Source of the DNA: Roseateles puraquae
Lineage (GTDB): Bacteria; Pseudomonadota; Gammaproteobacteria; Burkholderiales; Burkholderiaceae_C
DNA: 64,000 nt
NCBI RefSeq assembly: GCF_002205845.1
Contig: NZ_NISI01000009.1
Coordinates: 62,001 to 126,000, forward strand
Direction of reading: 5' to 3'
A program made the position numbers and the translations under genes. Each line of letters begins with the position of its first letter. The stretch's first letter is position 1. The notes beneath the pieces are model-generated. The model saw nothing but the letters and a program-made list of their open reading frames with translations, was not told the origin of the DNA and made no database searches. Shown piece after piece: positions 19,365 to 26,724 of this stretch.

Positions 19365-19931
19365 ATGTTCCTGACCCTGCCGACTCTGCTGACCTGGGCC
19401 CGCATCGTGGCCATCCCGCTGATCGTCGGGGTGTTCTACCTGGACCTGGCGCCTGCCCATCAGAACTTGTTTGCCACGGCGCTCTTCATCGTTGTCGCGC
19501 TGACCGACTGGCTCGATGGCTACCTCGCGCGCAAGCTCAACCAGACCTCGTCCTTCGGCGCCTTCCTGGACCCGGTGGCCGACAAGTTCCTGGTGTGCTC
19601 TGCGCTGCTGATCCTGCTGGAGCTGGGCCGCGTGAATGCATTCGTGGCCCTGGTCATCGTGGGGCGTGAGATTGCGATCTCGGCACTGCGGGAATGGATG
19701 GCGCAGATCGGCGCGTCGCGCAGCGTTGCCGTGCACATGGTGGGCAAGCTCAAGACCACGGTGCAGATGGTGGCGATTCCGTTCCTGCTCTACGACGGCC
19801 GCCTGTTCGGACTGATCCCCACGCGGCTGTGGGGCACCTGGCTCATTTATGCGGCCGTGGTGCTGACGATCTGGTCGATGGTCTACTACCTGCAGAAGGC
19901 CGTGCCCGAGATCCGCGCGAAAGCCCGCTGA
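19365..19931 (+). CDS. pgsA: Phosphatidylglycerophosphate synthase
   Basis: A 188-residue CDP-alcohol phosphatidyltransferase making phosphatidylglycerol phosphate from CDP-diacylglycerol and glycerol-3-phosphate. The motif Asp-Gly-x2-Ala-Arg-x8-Gly-x3-Asp-x3-Asp reads 'DWLDGYLARKLNQTSSFGA' and 'FLDPVADKF' (about residues 46-73). Four to five membrane helices. The ATG at 19365 begins MFLTLPTLLTWARI, the standard start; an upstream in-frame GTG-type extension is not needed. uvrC-pgsA proximity is common in proteobacteria. Confidence 0.94.
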   Translation: MFLTLPTLLTWARIVAIPLIVGVFYLDLAPAHQNLFATALFIVVALTDWLDGYLARKLNQTSSFGAFLDPVADKFLVCSALLILLELGRVNAFVALVIVGREIAISALREWMAQIGASRSVAVHMVGKLKTTVQMVAIPFLLYDGRLFGLIPTRLWGTWLIYAAVVLTIWSMVYYLQKAVPEIRAKAR

Positions 19932-20148
19932 GCTCCGCGGCGAGCCGGACATCGAGTTGTATCGGGACTTTTCCCGCCCCGCGCGATCCGAGGCGCGCGT
20001 CTAGAATCCGCTTCCCCGCGTGTGACCCCGTCGCCGTCCAGTGGCATCCGGTCATGCAGTTCGCGGGTCTGACGTCTCATCGCAGCCTTGCACGCCATGC
20101 GTGGGTGCAGGGCTCCACAGTCCGCTGAATTGTCATGAGGGGGCACGA

Positions 20149-20421
20149 GTGAACAAGTCCGAATTGATCGAGCACATCGCGAAGCAGGCCGACATTTCCA
20201 AGGCCGCTGCTGGCCGTGCGCTCGAAGCCGTCATCGGCGGCGTGAAGACGACGCTGAAGAAGAACGGCACCGTGTCCCTCGTGGGCTTCGGCACATTCAG
20301 CATCACCAAGCGGGCGGCTCGTGCCGGCCGCAACCCCCGGACTGGCGACACCATCAAGATCAAGTCGGCCAAAGTGCCCAAGTTCAAGCCGGGCAAGGCC
20401 CTGAAGGACGCGGTCAACTGA
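20149..20421 (+). CDS. HU-family DNA-binding protein
   Basis: A 90-residue histone-like protein that bends and compacts DNA. It reads [20 protein letters not shown], with the beta-arm signature '[12 protein letters not shown]' (about residues 58-69). The start is GTG at 20149, preceded by GAGGGGGCAC; the nearest ATG is in another frame. A likely -10 box TAGAAT at 20002-20007 gives a leader of about 140 bases. The stretch 19932-20148 holds only this leader. Highly expressed HU genes often sit before tRNA and ppiD, as here. Confidence 0.93.
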   Translation: MNKSELIEHIAKQADISKAAAGRALEAVIGGVKTTLKKNGTVSLVGFGTFSITKRAARAGRNPRTGDTIKIKSAKVPKFKPGKALKDAVN

Positions 20422-20446
20422 CTGGTCCGGTCCTCCCGGCACAGCC

Positions 20447-20522
20447 GGGCGCTTAGCTCAGTTGGTAGAGCACCTCCCTTACACGGAGATTGTCGGCGGT
20501 TCGAGCCCGTCAGCGCCCACCA
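20447..20522 (+). tRNA. tRNA-Val (anticodon UAC)
   Basis: 76 bases including an encoded CCA. Acceptor GGGCGCT pairs with AGCGCCC, D stem GCTC/GAGC, anticodon stem CCTCC/GGAGA region with loop CTTACAC (anticodon TAC), T stem GGCGG/CCGTC with TTCGAGC loop. It lies between the HU gene and ppiD. Confidence 0.96.
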
Positions 20523-20557
20523 TCCCTTCCGCGCGGCAACCGCCGCCGGCTCGCATC

Positions 20558-20600
20558 TAGAATGCGGCTCCCCTCGAAGGCGAACCTTGGTTCGCCTTCG
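20558..20600 (+). promoter_or_regulatory. ppiD promoter -10 and strong leader hairpin
   Basis: TAGAAT at 20558-20563 is a good -10 box, in the same context (CTAGAAT then CG-rich) as the one before the HU gene. Twelve bases further on is a hairpin with perfect 12-bp arms CGAAGGCGAACC / GGTTCGCCTTCG and a two-base loop (20575-20600). If transcription starts near 20570, the ppiD mRNA would begin with this stem, which could protect its 5' end. No T-run follows, so a terminator for tRNA-Val is less likely. Confidence 0.5.
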
Positions 20601-20642
20601 TCGCGTTTGATTCTTCGCGCTTGACCGCCAAGGCTCCCCGAG

Positions 20643-22556
20643 ATGTTCGATTTCGTCCGCAAGCACACCCGCCTGTTCCAGTTCATCCTGCTGGTGCTGA
20701 TCCTGCCGTCCTTCGCCTTCGTCGGCATGCAGGGCTACACGAGCATGATGGACGGCGCCAACGCCGGCGTGGCCAGCGTGAACGGCCGCAAGATCACCCA
20801 GGCGGAATGGGACGCGGCGCAGCGTGACCAGGCCGAGCGCGTGCGCCGCCAGAACCCCACCATCGACGCCAAGCTGCTCGACAGCCCCGAGGCCAAGCGT
20901 CAGGCGCTCGAAGGCCTGGTGACCGAGCGCACGCTCAAGGTGGCGGCTGACCAGCAGCATTTCACGCCCAGTCCCGAGTCCGTTGCGGCGCGTTTCTGGG
21001 CGGACCCGCAGTTCGCCTTCCTGCGCAACGCTGACGGCACGGTCAACAAGGCCTTGCTCGCGGCCCAGGGCGTGACGCCGTCGATCTTCCTGGAGCGTCT
21101 GCGTCAGGACTACGCGCTGCGCCAGGTCACGGGTCCGATCGAGTCTTCGCCGACGGTTGGCACGGCTTCGCCGAAGCTGGCATTCGATGCGCTGCTGCAG
21201 CAGCGCGAGGTGCAACTGCAGCGGTTCGACATCAAGGACTTTGCTGCCAAGGTCGCGCCGACCGAGGCTGAGATCGAAGCCTTCTACAGAGAGCCCGCAA
21301 ACGCCGCCAAGTTCCAGCTGCCTGAGTCGGCCCAGGTCCAGTACGTCGTGCTCGACATCGACGCCCTCAAGAAGGACGTCAAGTTCACCGAGGACGACCT
21401 GCAGACCTACTACAAGGAAAATGCCGCACGTTTCGGTGTGCCCGAAGAGCGTCGCGCCAGCCACATCCTCATCAAGGCTGATCGCAACGCGCCGGCGGAA
21501 GAGCGGGCCAAGGCCAAGGCCAAGGCCGAAGAGATCCTGGCGCAAGTGCGCAAGAACCCTGGCGAGTTTGCTGCGCTGGCCAAGAAGAACTCTCAGGATG
21601 AAGGCTCCGCCGCCAACGGGGGCGACCTCGACTTCTTCGGTCGCGGCGCCATGGTGAAGGAGTTTGACGCCGCCGTGTACGCGATGAAGCCGGGCGAGAT
21701 CAGCAACCTGGTGGAGACCGATTTCGGCTATCACATCATCCAGCTGACCGGCACGCGCGGTGGCGACAAGAAGCCTTTCGAGGCCGTGCGCGCTGAAGTC
21801 GAGTCCGAAGTGCGCAAGCAACTGGCCCAGCGCCGCTACTCCGAGGCAGCGGAACAGTTCGGCAACCTGGTCTACGAGCAGTCCGACAGCCTGCAGCCCG
21901 CAGCTGACAAGCTGAAGCTGCAGGTGCAGACCGCCACGGTCGGCCGTCAGCCGCTGCCTGGCGCCGCCGGCCCGCTGGCCTCGACCAAGCTGCTGGATGC
22001 CATCTTCGGCGCCGACGCGCTGCGCAACAAGCGCAACACCGAAGCCGTTGAGACCGGCCCGAGCCAGCTCGTGTCGGCGCGCGTCACGCAGTACAACCCG
22101 GCTCGCGTGCCGCCGCTGGCTGATGTGAAGGATCAGGTCCGCGGGCAGCTGGTGCGCAAGCTTGCCGCCGAGCAGGCCAAGAAGGCTGGTGAGGCACGTC
22201 TGGCCGCGCTGAAGGCCAACCCGACGGATACCGCTGGCCTCGAAGCCGCCGTGACGGTCTCGCGCGCCAAGCCCCAGGCGCTGAGCCGTGCGCAGCTCGA
22301 AGCCGTTCTCGGCGCTGATGCCACCAAGCTGCCGGCCGTCGTTGGCGTTGCCTCGGACGATGGCGGCTACGTCGTGGTCCGCATCAACCAGTTGCAGCCG
22401 CGTGACGCCACCGTGATCGACGACAAGCGTGCCGCTCAGCAGTACGCCGGAGCCTGGGCGCGTGCCGAGGGGCAGGCCTATCTGGCGGCACTGAAGAGCC
22501 AGTACAAGGCGGTGATTAAAGTTGCAGCCCCCGCGTCGGCCGCAAGCGCACCCTGA
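20643..22556 (+). CDS. ppiD: Periplasmic folding chaperone PpiD (SurA-N/parvulin)
   Basis: A 637-residue protein anchored in the inner membrane by one helix (about residues 12-33), with a SurA_N_3 chaperone region, a parvulin prolyl-isomerase domain and a helical C-terminal region. The parvulin domain spans about residues 270-380, with 'ASHILIKADRN' at its start, 'GGDLDFFGRGAMVKEFDAAV' and 'TDFGYHIIQL' at its end. Length is close to E. coli PpiD (623). It helps newly exported outer-membrane proteins fold at the Sec exit. Confidence 0.93.
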   Translation: MFDFVRKHTRLFQFILLVLILPSFAFVGMQGYTSMMDGANAGVASVNGRKITQAEWDAAQRDQAERVRRQNPTIDAKLLDSPEAKRQALEGLVTERTLKVAADQQHFTPSPESVAARFWADPQFAFLRNADGTVNKALLAAQGVTPSIFLERLRQDYALRQVTGPIESSPTVGTASPKLAFDALLQQREVQLQRFDIKDFAAKVAPTEAEIEAFYREPANAAKFQLPESAQVQYVVLDIDALKKDVKFTEDDLQTYYKENAARFGVPEERRASHILIKADRNAPAEERAKAKAKAEEILAQVRKNPGEFAALAKKNSQDEGSAANGGDLDFFGRGAMVKEFDAAVYAMKPGEISNLVETDFGYHIIQLTGTRGGDKKPFEAVRAEVESEVRKQLAQRRYSEAAEQFGNLVYEQSDSLQPAADKLKLQVQTATVGRQPLPGAAGPLASTKLLDAIFGADALRNKRNTEAVETGPSQLVSARVTQYNPARVPPLADVKDQVRGQLVRKLAAEQAKKAGEARLAALKANPTDTAGLEAAVTVSRAKPQALSRAQLEAVLGADATKLPAVVGVASDDGGYVVVRINQLQPRDATVIDDKRAAQQYAGAWARAEGQAYLAALKSQYKAVIKVAAPASAASAP

Positions 22557-22564
22557 TTTTTAGG

Positions 22565-22570
22565 TTATAC
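22565..22570 (+). promoter_or_regulatory. Candidate -10 box of tRNA-His
   Basis: TTATAC in an AT-rich run just after the ppiD stop, 14 bases before the mature tRNA end. No good -35 box is seen at the expected spacing. Confidence 0.4.
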
Positions 22571-22583
22571 TTTTTGGCTCTGC

Positions 22584-22660
22584 GGTGGCTGTAGCTCAGT
22601 TGGTAGAGTCCAGGATTGTGATTCCTGTTGTCGTGGGTTCGAGTCCCATCAGCCACCCCA
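22584..22660 (+). tRNA. tRNA-His (anticodon GUG)
   Basis: 77 bases with encoded CCA. The extra G at -1 that marks tRNA-His is genomic (position 22584); acceptor GTGGCTG pairs with CAGCCAC, discriminator C. Anticodon loop TTGTGAT carries GTG; T arm GTGGG/CCCAT. Its 3' end is the integration site of the element that follows, which restores the tRNA sequence. Confidence 0.96.
22646..22654 (+). other. attL core (in tRNA-His 3' end)
   Basis: CCATCAGCC inside the T-arm/acceptor region of tRNA-His; the same nine bases occur at 37214-37222. Allowing a three-base gap, the match extends to the CCA end of the tRNA. Confidence 0.5.
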
Positions 22661-22669
22661 TCAGAACAT

Positions 22670-22687
22670 TTCATGACGTGTCATGAA
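22670..22687. promoter_or_regulatory. Palindrome between tRNA-His and integrase
   Basis: TTCATGACGTGTCATGAA: perfect 8-bp arms with a two-base centre, ten bases after the tRNA. Its half-site TCATGAC recurs in the inverted repeat at 25147-25166 before the second HTH gene, so the same element regulator or excisionase may bind both. Confidence 0.45.
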
Positions 22688-22693
22688 GCCGCA

Positions 22694-22729
22694 AAAGCCC
22701 TAAGCAAAACAACAGCTTAGGGCTTTTTT
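22694..22729 (+). terminator. Rho-independent terminator after tRNA-His
   Basis: Arms AAAGCCCTAAGC / GCTTAGGGCTTT with a nine-base loop and a T-run to 22729. It stops tRNA-His transcription and insulates the element. Confidence 0.9.
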
Positions 22730-22754
22730 CATGTCTGGACGGCTCACGTTGAGT

Positions 22755-22832
22755 CGTTGCAGCGCAGGGGAACAAGGGGCACATTTCGGGGAACGCGGGG
22801 CGATGGAACCCCTGCAGCGAGGATTGTTCCCC
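22755..22832 (+). repeat. Left-end short repeats (candidate integrase arm sites)
   Basis: GGGGAACAA at 22767-22775 and GGGGAACGC at 22788-22796, with an inverted copy TTGTTCCCC at 22824-22832 just before the integrase ATG. CGTTGCAGCGC lies at 22755-22765. The pair GGGGAACAA then GGGGAACGC recurs in the same order and orientation at 37134-37154 near the right end, together with CGTCGCAGCGC at 37167-37177. Lambda-type integrases bind such arm repeats on both sides of the core. Confidence 0.5.
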
Positions 22833-22833
22833 C

Positions 22834-24075
22834 ATGCCCCTCACCGACGTCGAGTGCAAGAACGCCACTTGCCCAGCTGAACAGAAGCGCATCCGCCTGG
22901 CAGACGGGCAGGGTCTTTACCTGGAAGTTGCGCCAAACGGCTCCAAGCGCTGGTTCTGGAAGTACTACTTCAACGGCAAGGAAAAGCGCCTCGCGCTCGG
23001 GTCCTACCCCGAGACGGCCCCGAAAGCGGCACGCCTGAAGCGGGACGAGGCGCGGCTGCTTCAGCAGTCCGGCACAGACCCGGCGCAGGCTCGCACCGTT
23101 GCCAAGTTGCAGCGCAAGGCCGCAGCAGTGAACACTTTCGAAGCGGTGGCGCGCGACTTCCACCAGCTCAAGGCGCCCGGGTGGAGCGAGCACTACGCCG
23201 CCCGCTGGCTCGCCCGGCTGGAGAAGGACGTGTTCCCCTGGATCGGCAAGCTGCCGATCACCGATGTGAAGGCGCCCCTGCTGCTCGCCACGCTGCGCCG
23301 GGTGGAAGCCCGGGGCGTGCGTGAGCTGGCGCACTCTCTGCGCGAGGCCTGCGGTCAGGTCTTCAAGCACGGCGCCACCCTCGGCGCTTGCGAGCACAAC
23401 CCGGCCGCGACGCTCAGTAGCGCGCTGCGCCCCGTGGCCACCAAGCACATGGCCGCGGTACTTGAGCCGAAGGCCGCAGGCGACCTGATGCGCGCCATCC
23501 TGGCCTATGAAGGGCAGCCAGCCACCCGCACGGCCCTGGAGCTGTCGGCGCTGATCTTTCAGCGCCCCGGCAACGTCCGCGCGATGGAGTGGGCGTGGGT
23601 CGACCTTGACGCCGGCATGCTGACGATCCCGGCCGAGTCCATGAAGCGGGTCAAGTCGGCCAAGGTCAACGGCCGGCCGCACTTCGTCCCGCTGGCGCCG
23701 CGCGCTGTCGAGCTGCTGCGCGACCTGCACCCCCTCACAGGCCACGGGCGGTTCGTCTTCCCCAGCTTGCTCACGGGTGAGCGCTGCATGAGCGAGAACA
23801 CACTACGGACGGCCCTGCGCCGGATGGGTTTCGACAACGACGCCATGACCCCGCACGGGTTCCGCGCGATGGCGCGCACGCTGATGGTTGAGCGCTTGAA
23901 CGTGCACCCCGACGTCATCGAGGCCCAGCTCGCGCATGGCAAGTCTGGCCCGCTGGGCATGGCCTACGACCGCGCTGAGTTCATGGAGCAGCGCCGGCAG
24001 ATGATGAACACCTGGGCCGAGTACCTGCACCGACTCGCCCAGGGTGGGGAAGTGCTGCCCTTCAAGGCGGCTTGA
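22834..24075 (+). CDS. int: Tyrosine-type integrase, P4 family
   Basis: A 413-residue site-specific recombinase. The N-terminal DUF4102-like arm-binding region has 'LADGQGLYLEV' and 'KEKRLALGSYPE' (about residues 22-60); the core has catalytic Arg244 in 'FQRPGNVR', His341 and Arg344 in 'PHGFRAMARTL', His368 in 'LAHG' and nucleophile Tyr378 in 'MAYDRAEF'. All catalytic residues are present, so it should be active. It lies 173 bases from tRNA-His, the standard layout for elements of this class. The inverted TTGTTCCCC repeat overlapping its ribosome-site region suggests autoregulation. Confidence 0.96.
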   Translation: MPLTDVECKNATCPAEQKRIRLADGQGLYLEVAPNGSKRWFWKYYFNGKEKRLALGSYPETAPKAARLKRDEARLLQQSGTDPAQARTVAKLQRKAAAVNTFEAVARDFHQLKAPGWSEHYAARWLARLEKDVFPWIGKLPITDVKAPLLLATLRRVEARGVRELAHSLREACGQVFKHGATLGACEHNPAATLSSALRPVATKHMAAVLEPKAAGDLMRAILAYEGQPATRTALELSALIFQRPGNVRAMEWAWVDLDAGMLTIPAESMKRVKSAKVNGRPHFVPLAPRAVELLRDLHPLTGHGRFVFPSLLTGERCMSENTLRTALRRMGFDNDAMTPHGFRAMARTLMVERLNVHPDVIEAQLAHGKSGPLGMAYDRAEFMEQRRQMMNTWAEYLHRLAQGGEVLPFKAA

Positions 24076-24077
24076 GC

Positions 24078-24326
24078 ATGGGCACGCTCTGGCGAGTCGT
24101 GTTTCTGGCAGAGCACTATGGCCGGATGACGCTCACGCTTGAAGAGGTCGCCGAGCAGATCGGCCTGGCGCCGGCCACGATCCGCAACCGCCGCACGCGC
24201 GGCGAGTTCCTGTGGCTCAGGTCTGACGGTCGCCAGCTTTGCGCTGACGTGGCCGACGTTGCGCAGTATTTGGAAGACCGCCGGAAGGAACCTGAACGAC
24301 AGAACCCGGCGCCTCAGCGGCCCTGA
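24078..24326 (+). CDS. Small HTH protein, excisionase/AlpA-like
   Basis: An 82-residue protein with a MerR/HTH_17-type winged helix: 'LTLEEVAEQIGLAPATIRNR' (about residues 19-38) then a wing 'GEFLWLRSDGRQLCADVADV'. Such proteins act as recombination directionality factors or activators of integrase genes. The ATG at 24078 follows the integrase stop by two bases, so the two are cotranscribed; a TTG six bases earlier is a less likely start. The Pro/Arg-rich tail is probably unstructured. Confidence 0.75.
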   Translation: MGTLWRVVFLAEHYGRMTLTLEEVAEQIGLAPATIRNRRTRGEFLWLRSDGRQLCADVADVAQYLEDRRKEPERQNPAPQRP

Positions 24327-24405
24327 GGCAAAGCGGCCGAGCGTAGGGGTGGAGCCCTGCGCCCGGCCTGACCAAAGACGCACACAACCTGGAAGGACGT
24401 GCACC

Positions 24406-24729
24406 ATGGCTACCAACGATGTTAAGGCTTCGGCCTGGAGAACGGCTGAATGCCACGAGCTCAAGAAGGTGAGCGACACCATCTGCCGCGATGCTGCAAA
24501 GGAAATTGCAGACATTGCCGACATGCTGCGTGGCAAGACTGACGAAGCCGGAGAGCTTGAACACCTGCTGCGCGGGGCTGTCCTGCGCGTCGAGGCGCTC
24601 GCTGAGGCGATCACCTTCGGGCTTCGCTCCGAGATCACGCGCAAGGACGTCGCTGAGAGCTACCAGGCTGTGTACGGCGAAAAGCTGCAGATGCTGCTGG
24701 GCGAGCCCGTGGAGGTGGCCCATGGCTGA
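24406..24729 (+). CDS. Hypothetical helical protein of the element
   Basis: A 107-residue, mostly helical protein ('CRDAAKEIADIADMLRG', 'AVLRVEALAEAITFGLR'). GGAAGGACGTGCACC in front of the ATG at 24406 is a fair ribosome site. No family is recognised. It resembles in composition the small accessory proteins common in phages and satellites. The next gene starts eight bases before its end. Confidence 0.6.
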   Translation: MATNDVKASAWRTAECHELKKVSDTICRDAAKEIADIADMLRGKTDEAGELEHLLRGAVLRVEALAEAITFGLRSEITRKDVAESYQAVYGEKLQMLLGEPVEVAHG

Positions 24730-25021
24730 GCCGATCACTGACTTCGACTGCTTCGAGGACTATGCCAATCGCATCCGGTGGATGCTGGCACTGCTGGCCT
24801 GGGTCGAAGATGCGCGTTACCTCGTGGACCGCATTGACATTCAAGCGCAGATCCGTCCGCGCTTTCGCGAGCAACTGAATGCGGCCGATGTTCGGTATGC
24901 CTTGAATTGGTCAGAGGACCAGTCCGCGGGCATGCAGGAGCTGCAAACCCTAATCGCCGGTATGACTGCAGAGATGGCGCAGGCCGGGCAGGCGCTGGTG
25001 CGACAGCGGCGCGCGGCGTAG
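24722..25021 (+). CDS. Hypothetical protein of the element
   Basis: A 99-residue protein with a hydrophobic N-terminal helix ('IRWMLALLAWVEDARYLVD', about 18-36) that is probably buried rather than membrane-spanning because charged residues follow closely. The rest is helical with a Gln/Arg-rich end. It overlaps the previous gene by eight bases and ends just before a terminator. No family recognised. Confidence 0.6.
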   Translation: MAEPITDFDCFEDYANRIRWMLALLAWVEDARYLVDRIDIQAQIRPRFREQLNAADVRYALNWSEDQSAGMQELQTLIAGMTAEMAQAGQALVRQRRAA

Positions 25022-25040
25022 AGCTCAACTCACCATGCGG

Positions 25041-25060
25041 GGCGCCTTCGGGCGCCTTTT
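25041..25060 (+). terminator. Rho-independent terminator in the element
   Basis: Stem GGCGCC / GGCGCC with TTCG loop followed by TTTT, 20 bases after the preceding gene. It splits the element into an integrase-proximal unit and a long downstream unit. Confidence 0.85.
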
Positions 25061-25146
25061 CCTTGCCAGCGCTTTCGTTTGTCGCTCAAGCCTCCGAGCG
25101 ACGACAAAGTGGTCGGGATTCCGACCGGTCTTGAGCGGGACAGTGA

Positions 25147-25166
25147 AGTCATGCCATCTCATGACT
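25147..25166. promoter_or_regulatory. Candidate operator before second HTH gene
   Basis: Inverted repeat AGTCATG (25147-25153) and CATGACT (25160-25166) with six bases between, 15 bases before the ATG at 25181. It lies in the only sizeable non-coding gap (25061-25180) of the element and so probably controls the whole downstream operon. Confidence 0.45.
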
Positions 25167-25180
25167 CGACTGGAGCCCGA

Positions 25181-25462
25181 ATGGACGCACTGCCGACTTC
25201 ACCCTCGATTCCACTCCTGCCACGCGCCCGCCAGCGCGGCAAGTACCAGCGGGTTGATCAACCCGCGGACGTGATCAACGTCCCCGGTGCGTTGCTGAAG
25301 CTCGACACGCTGGCGCGCCTCTCGGGCGAATCCATCTGCACGCTGTATCGGGCCGCCAAGCGCGGCGACTTGGTGCTGACCAAGCGCGGCGCCCGCTGCA
25401 CTCGTGTCACCAGCGAGAACGCCCGCGACTATCTGGCTCGCTTCGCCAGGGGTGCAGCATGA
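25181..25462 (+). CDS. Small HTH DNA-binding protein, AlpA-like
   Basis: A 93-residue protein with a helix-turn-helix of the excisionase/AlpA type: 'LKLDTLARLSGESICTLYRA' (about residues 38-57) and a basic wing 'GDLVLTKRGARCTRV'. The N-terminal 30 residues are Pro/Arg-rich. I take the ATG at 25181 because TGGAG precedes it and an earlier ATG at 25151 lies inside the inverted repeat. First gene of the long rightward operon and the likely regulator of it. Confidence 0.75.
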   Translation: MDALPTSPSIPLLPRARQRGKYQRVDQPADVINVPGALLKLDTLARLSGESICTLYRAAKRGDLVLTKRGARCTRVTSENARDYLARFARGAA

Positions 25463-25929
25463 GTGCTCGCAACGAACACGAGCTGTGGCTCGCCTACGAG
25501 CAGCACGGCACCGAGGCCGCGCAGAGCCGAGATGAGGCCATGACGCTGGCCAAGTTGCTGCGGGGGCACGCTGCCTACGCTGATCGCAAGGACGCCCGGC
25601 ACGGGATCGTGACGCGTGACATCAAGGCCTTGTATGACACGCACGTGCCGAACGAGCCCGCAGGCGACGTCCTACACGTCAACGGCCGGGCGATCTCGGG
25701 GCTGGGAGACCCGCAGCTGAAGCCAGCGACGGCCACGCCACCGGCCCAGCTGGTGCAGCGCTGGAATGCCCGCGCACCGCTGGAGAGCTTCACCGCCTCC
25801 GAGCGCATCGCGCTGCGGCAAATGCTGCTGCGCCAGCCCGGGTATCGCGACCAGGCGCATCCCGACCATGCCGCGATGGTGGCCGATGCAAAGTCTCTGT
25901 ACGCGATGGACGCGGGGGAGGGCGTATGA
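25459..25929 (+). CDS. Hypothetical protein of the element
   Basis: A 156-residue protein with no signal or membrane segment. The second half ('FTASERIALRQMLLRQPGYR') looks like a compact helical unit. ATGA overlap with the HTH gene in front and the 54-residue gene behind shows it is part of one translation-coupled operon. No family recognised. Confidence 0.65.
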   Translation: MSARNEHELWLAYEQHGTEAAQSRDEAMTLAKLLRGHAAYADRKDARHGIVTRDIKALYDTHVPNEPAGDVLHVNGRAISGLGDPQLKPATATPPAQLVQRWNARAPLESFTASERIALRQMLLRQPGYRDQAHPDHAAMVADAKSLYAMDAGEGV

Positions 25930-26090
25930 GCGCGCTCGACGGCATCGACGTCGATCCGGTCGACGCCCGCGTGATCTTCCTCTCGCGCCTGGCGTTTATC
26001 CGCCCGTTGACGCCCGAGGAACAGGTCGAGCTCGACCAGTTGCTCGCGGCCGAGAAGGCGCAGCCGCAGTCGCAGGAGGCCCTGCAGTGA
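25926..26090 (+). CDS. Small hypothetical protein (54 aa)
   Basis: A 54-residue acidic protein, start ATG at 25926 overlapping the previous stop (ATGA), stop TGA at 26088-26090 overlapping the next GTG start. It contains 'RVIFLSRLAFIRPLTPEEQ' and a helical acidic end. Support is the double overlap and codon use; no function can be named. Confidence 0.55.
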   Translation: MSALDGIDVDPVDARVIFLSRLAFIRPLTPEEQVELDQLLAAEKAQPQSQEALQ

Positions 26091-26284
26091 ACGCAGCCAG
26101 CTACGAAAAGCGGCTCGCGACGGCCAAAGCCGAGGCCGCCCTGCTGGGCGCCATGCTTCATGCGCTGGAGGGTGACGGCGGCCTGCCGCTGTACGTCATC
26201 ACCTGGCGCGCACTGACCTGCAGTTTCGACAGCCTCGAAGCCGTCGACGCCTGGCTGCAGCGCTTTGGAGGCCGCAAGTCGTGA
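26087..26284 (+). CDS. Small hypothetical protein (65 aa)
   Basis: A 65-residue protein from a GTG start in a GTGA overlap. It reads VNAASYEKRLATAKAEAALL and later 'LPLYVITWRALTCSFDSLEA'. The pattern of a short helix followed by a beta-strand and an aromatic helix suggests a folded domain, unknown. Its stop overlaps the GTG start of the primase-like gene. Confidence 0.55.
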   Translation: MNAASYEKRLATAKAEAALLGAMLHALEGDGGLPLYVITWRALTCSFDSLEAVDAWLQRFGGRKS

Positions 26285-26724
26285 GCAGCCCCATCGACCT
26301 GGTTCTCGCCCGGCTGGAGCCTTTCCGGCTTCGCCAGGCCGGCCGCGACCGCTGGCGCGCGTGCTGCCCCGCCCATGGCGGCAGCAACCCGTCGGCGCTG
26401 TCGGTCGGCGTGGGCGCCGAAGACCTGGTGCTGCTGCGCTGCTGGCACGGCTGCGAGGTCGAGCAGGTGGCGCACGCGCTCGGTCTGGAGCTGTCGGACC
26501 TGTTCCCCGCGAAGCCGCCGCAGTTCCACACCAGCGGCAAGCCCGCGCGACGCCGGCTGCTGTCTGCTGGCCAGGCGCTGGATCTGCTCGACGGAGAGAT
26601 GACGCTCGCGGTTGTCTGCGCTTCCGACATGGCGGCAGGCCGGCCCCTTGATGAATCGACACGCGCCCGGCTGCTGCAAGCCGCGGCCCGGGTCTCCATG
26701 CTGAAAGACGAGGCCCACGCATGA
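26281..26724 (+). CDS. Primase-like CHC2 zinc-finger protein
   Basis: A 147-residue protein with a zinc ribbon like that at the N-terminus of DnaG-type primases: Cys29-x2-His32 in 'CCPAHGGSNPS' and Cys54-x3-Cys58 in 'CWHGCEVEQV', followed by 'LELSDLFP'. No TOPRIM or polymerase domain is present, so it may recognise template DNA while another protein supplies activity. GTG start in a GTGA overlap; followed with ATGA overlap by the AAA ATPase, together forming the replication module. Confidence 0.78.
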   Translation: MSSPIDLVLARLEPFRLRQAGRDRWRACCPAHGGSNPSALSVGVGAEDLVLLRCWHGCEVEQVAHALGLELSDLFPAKPPQFHTSGKPARRRLLSAGQALDLLDGEMTLAVVCASDMAAGRPLDESTRARLLQAAARVSMLKDEAHA

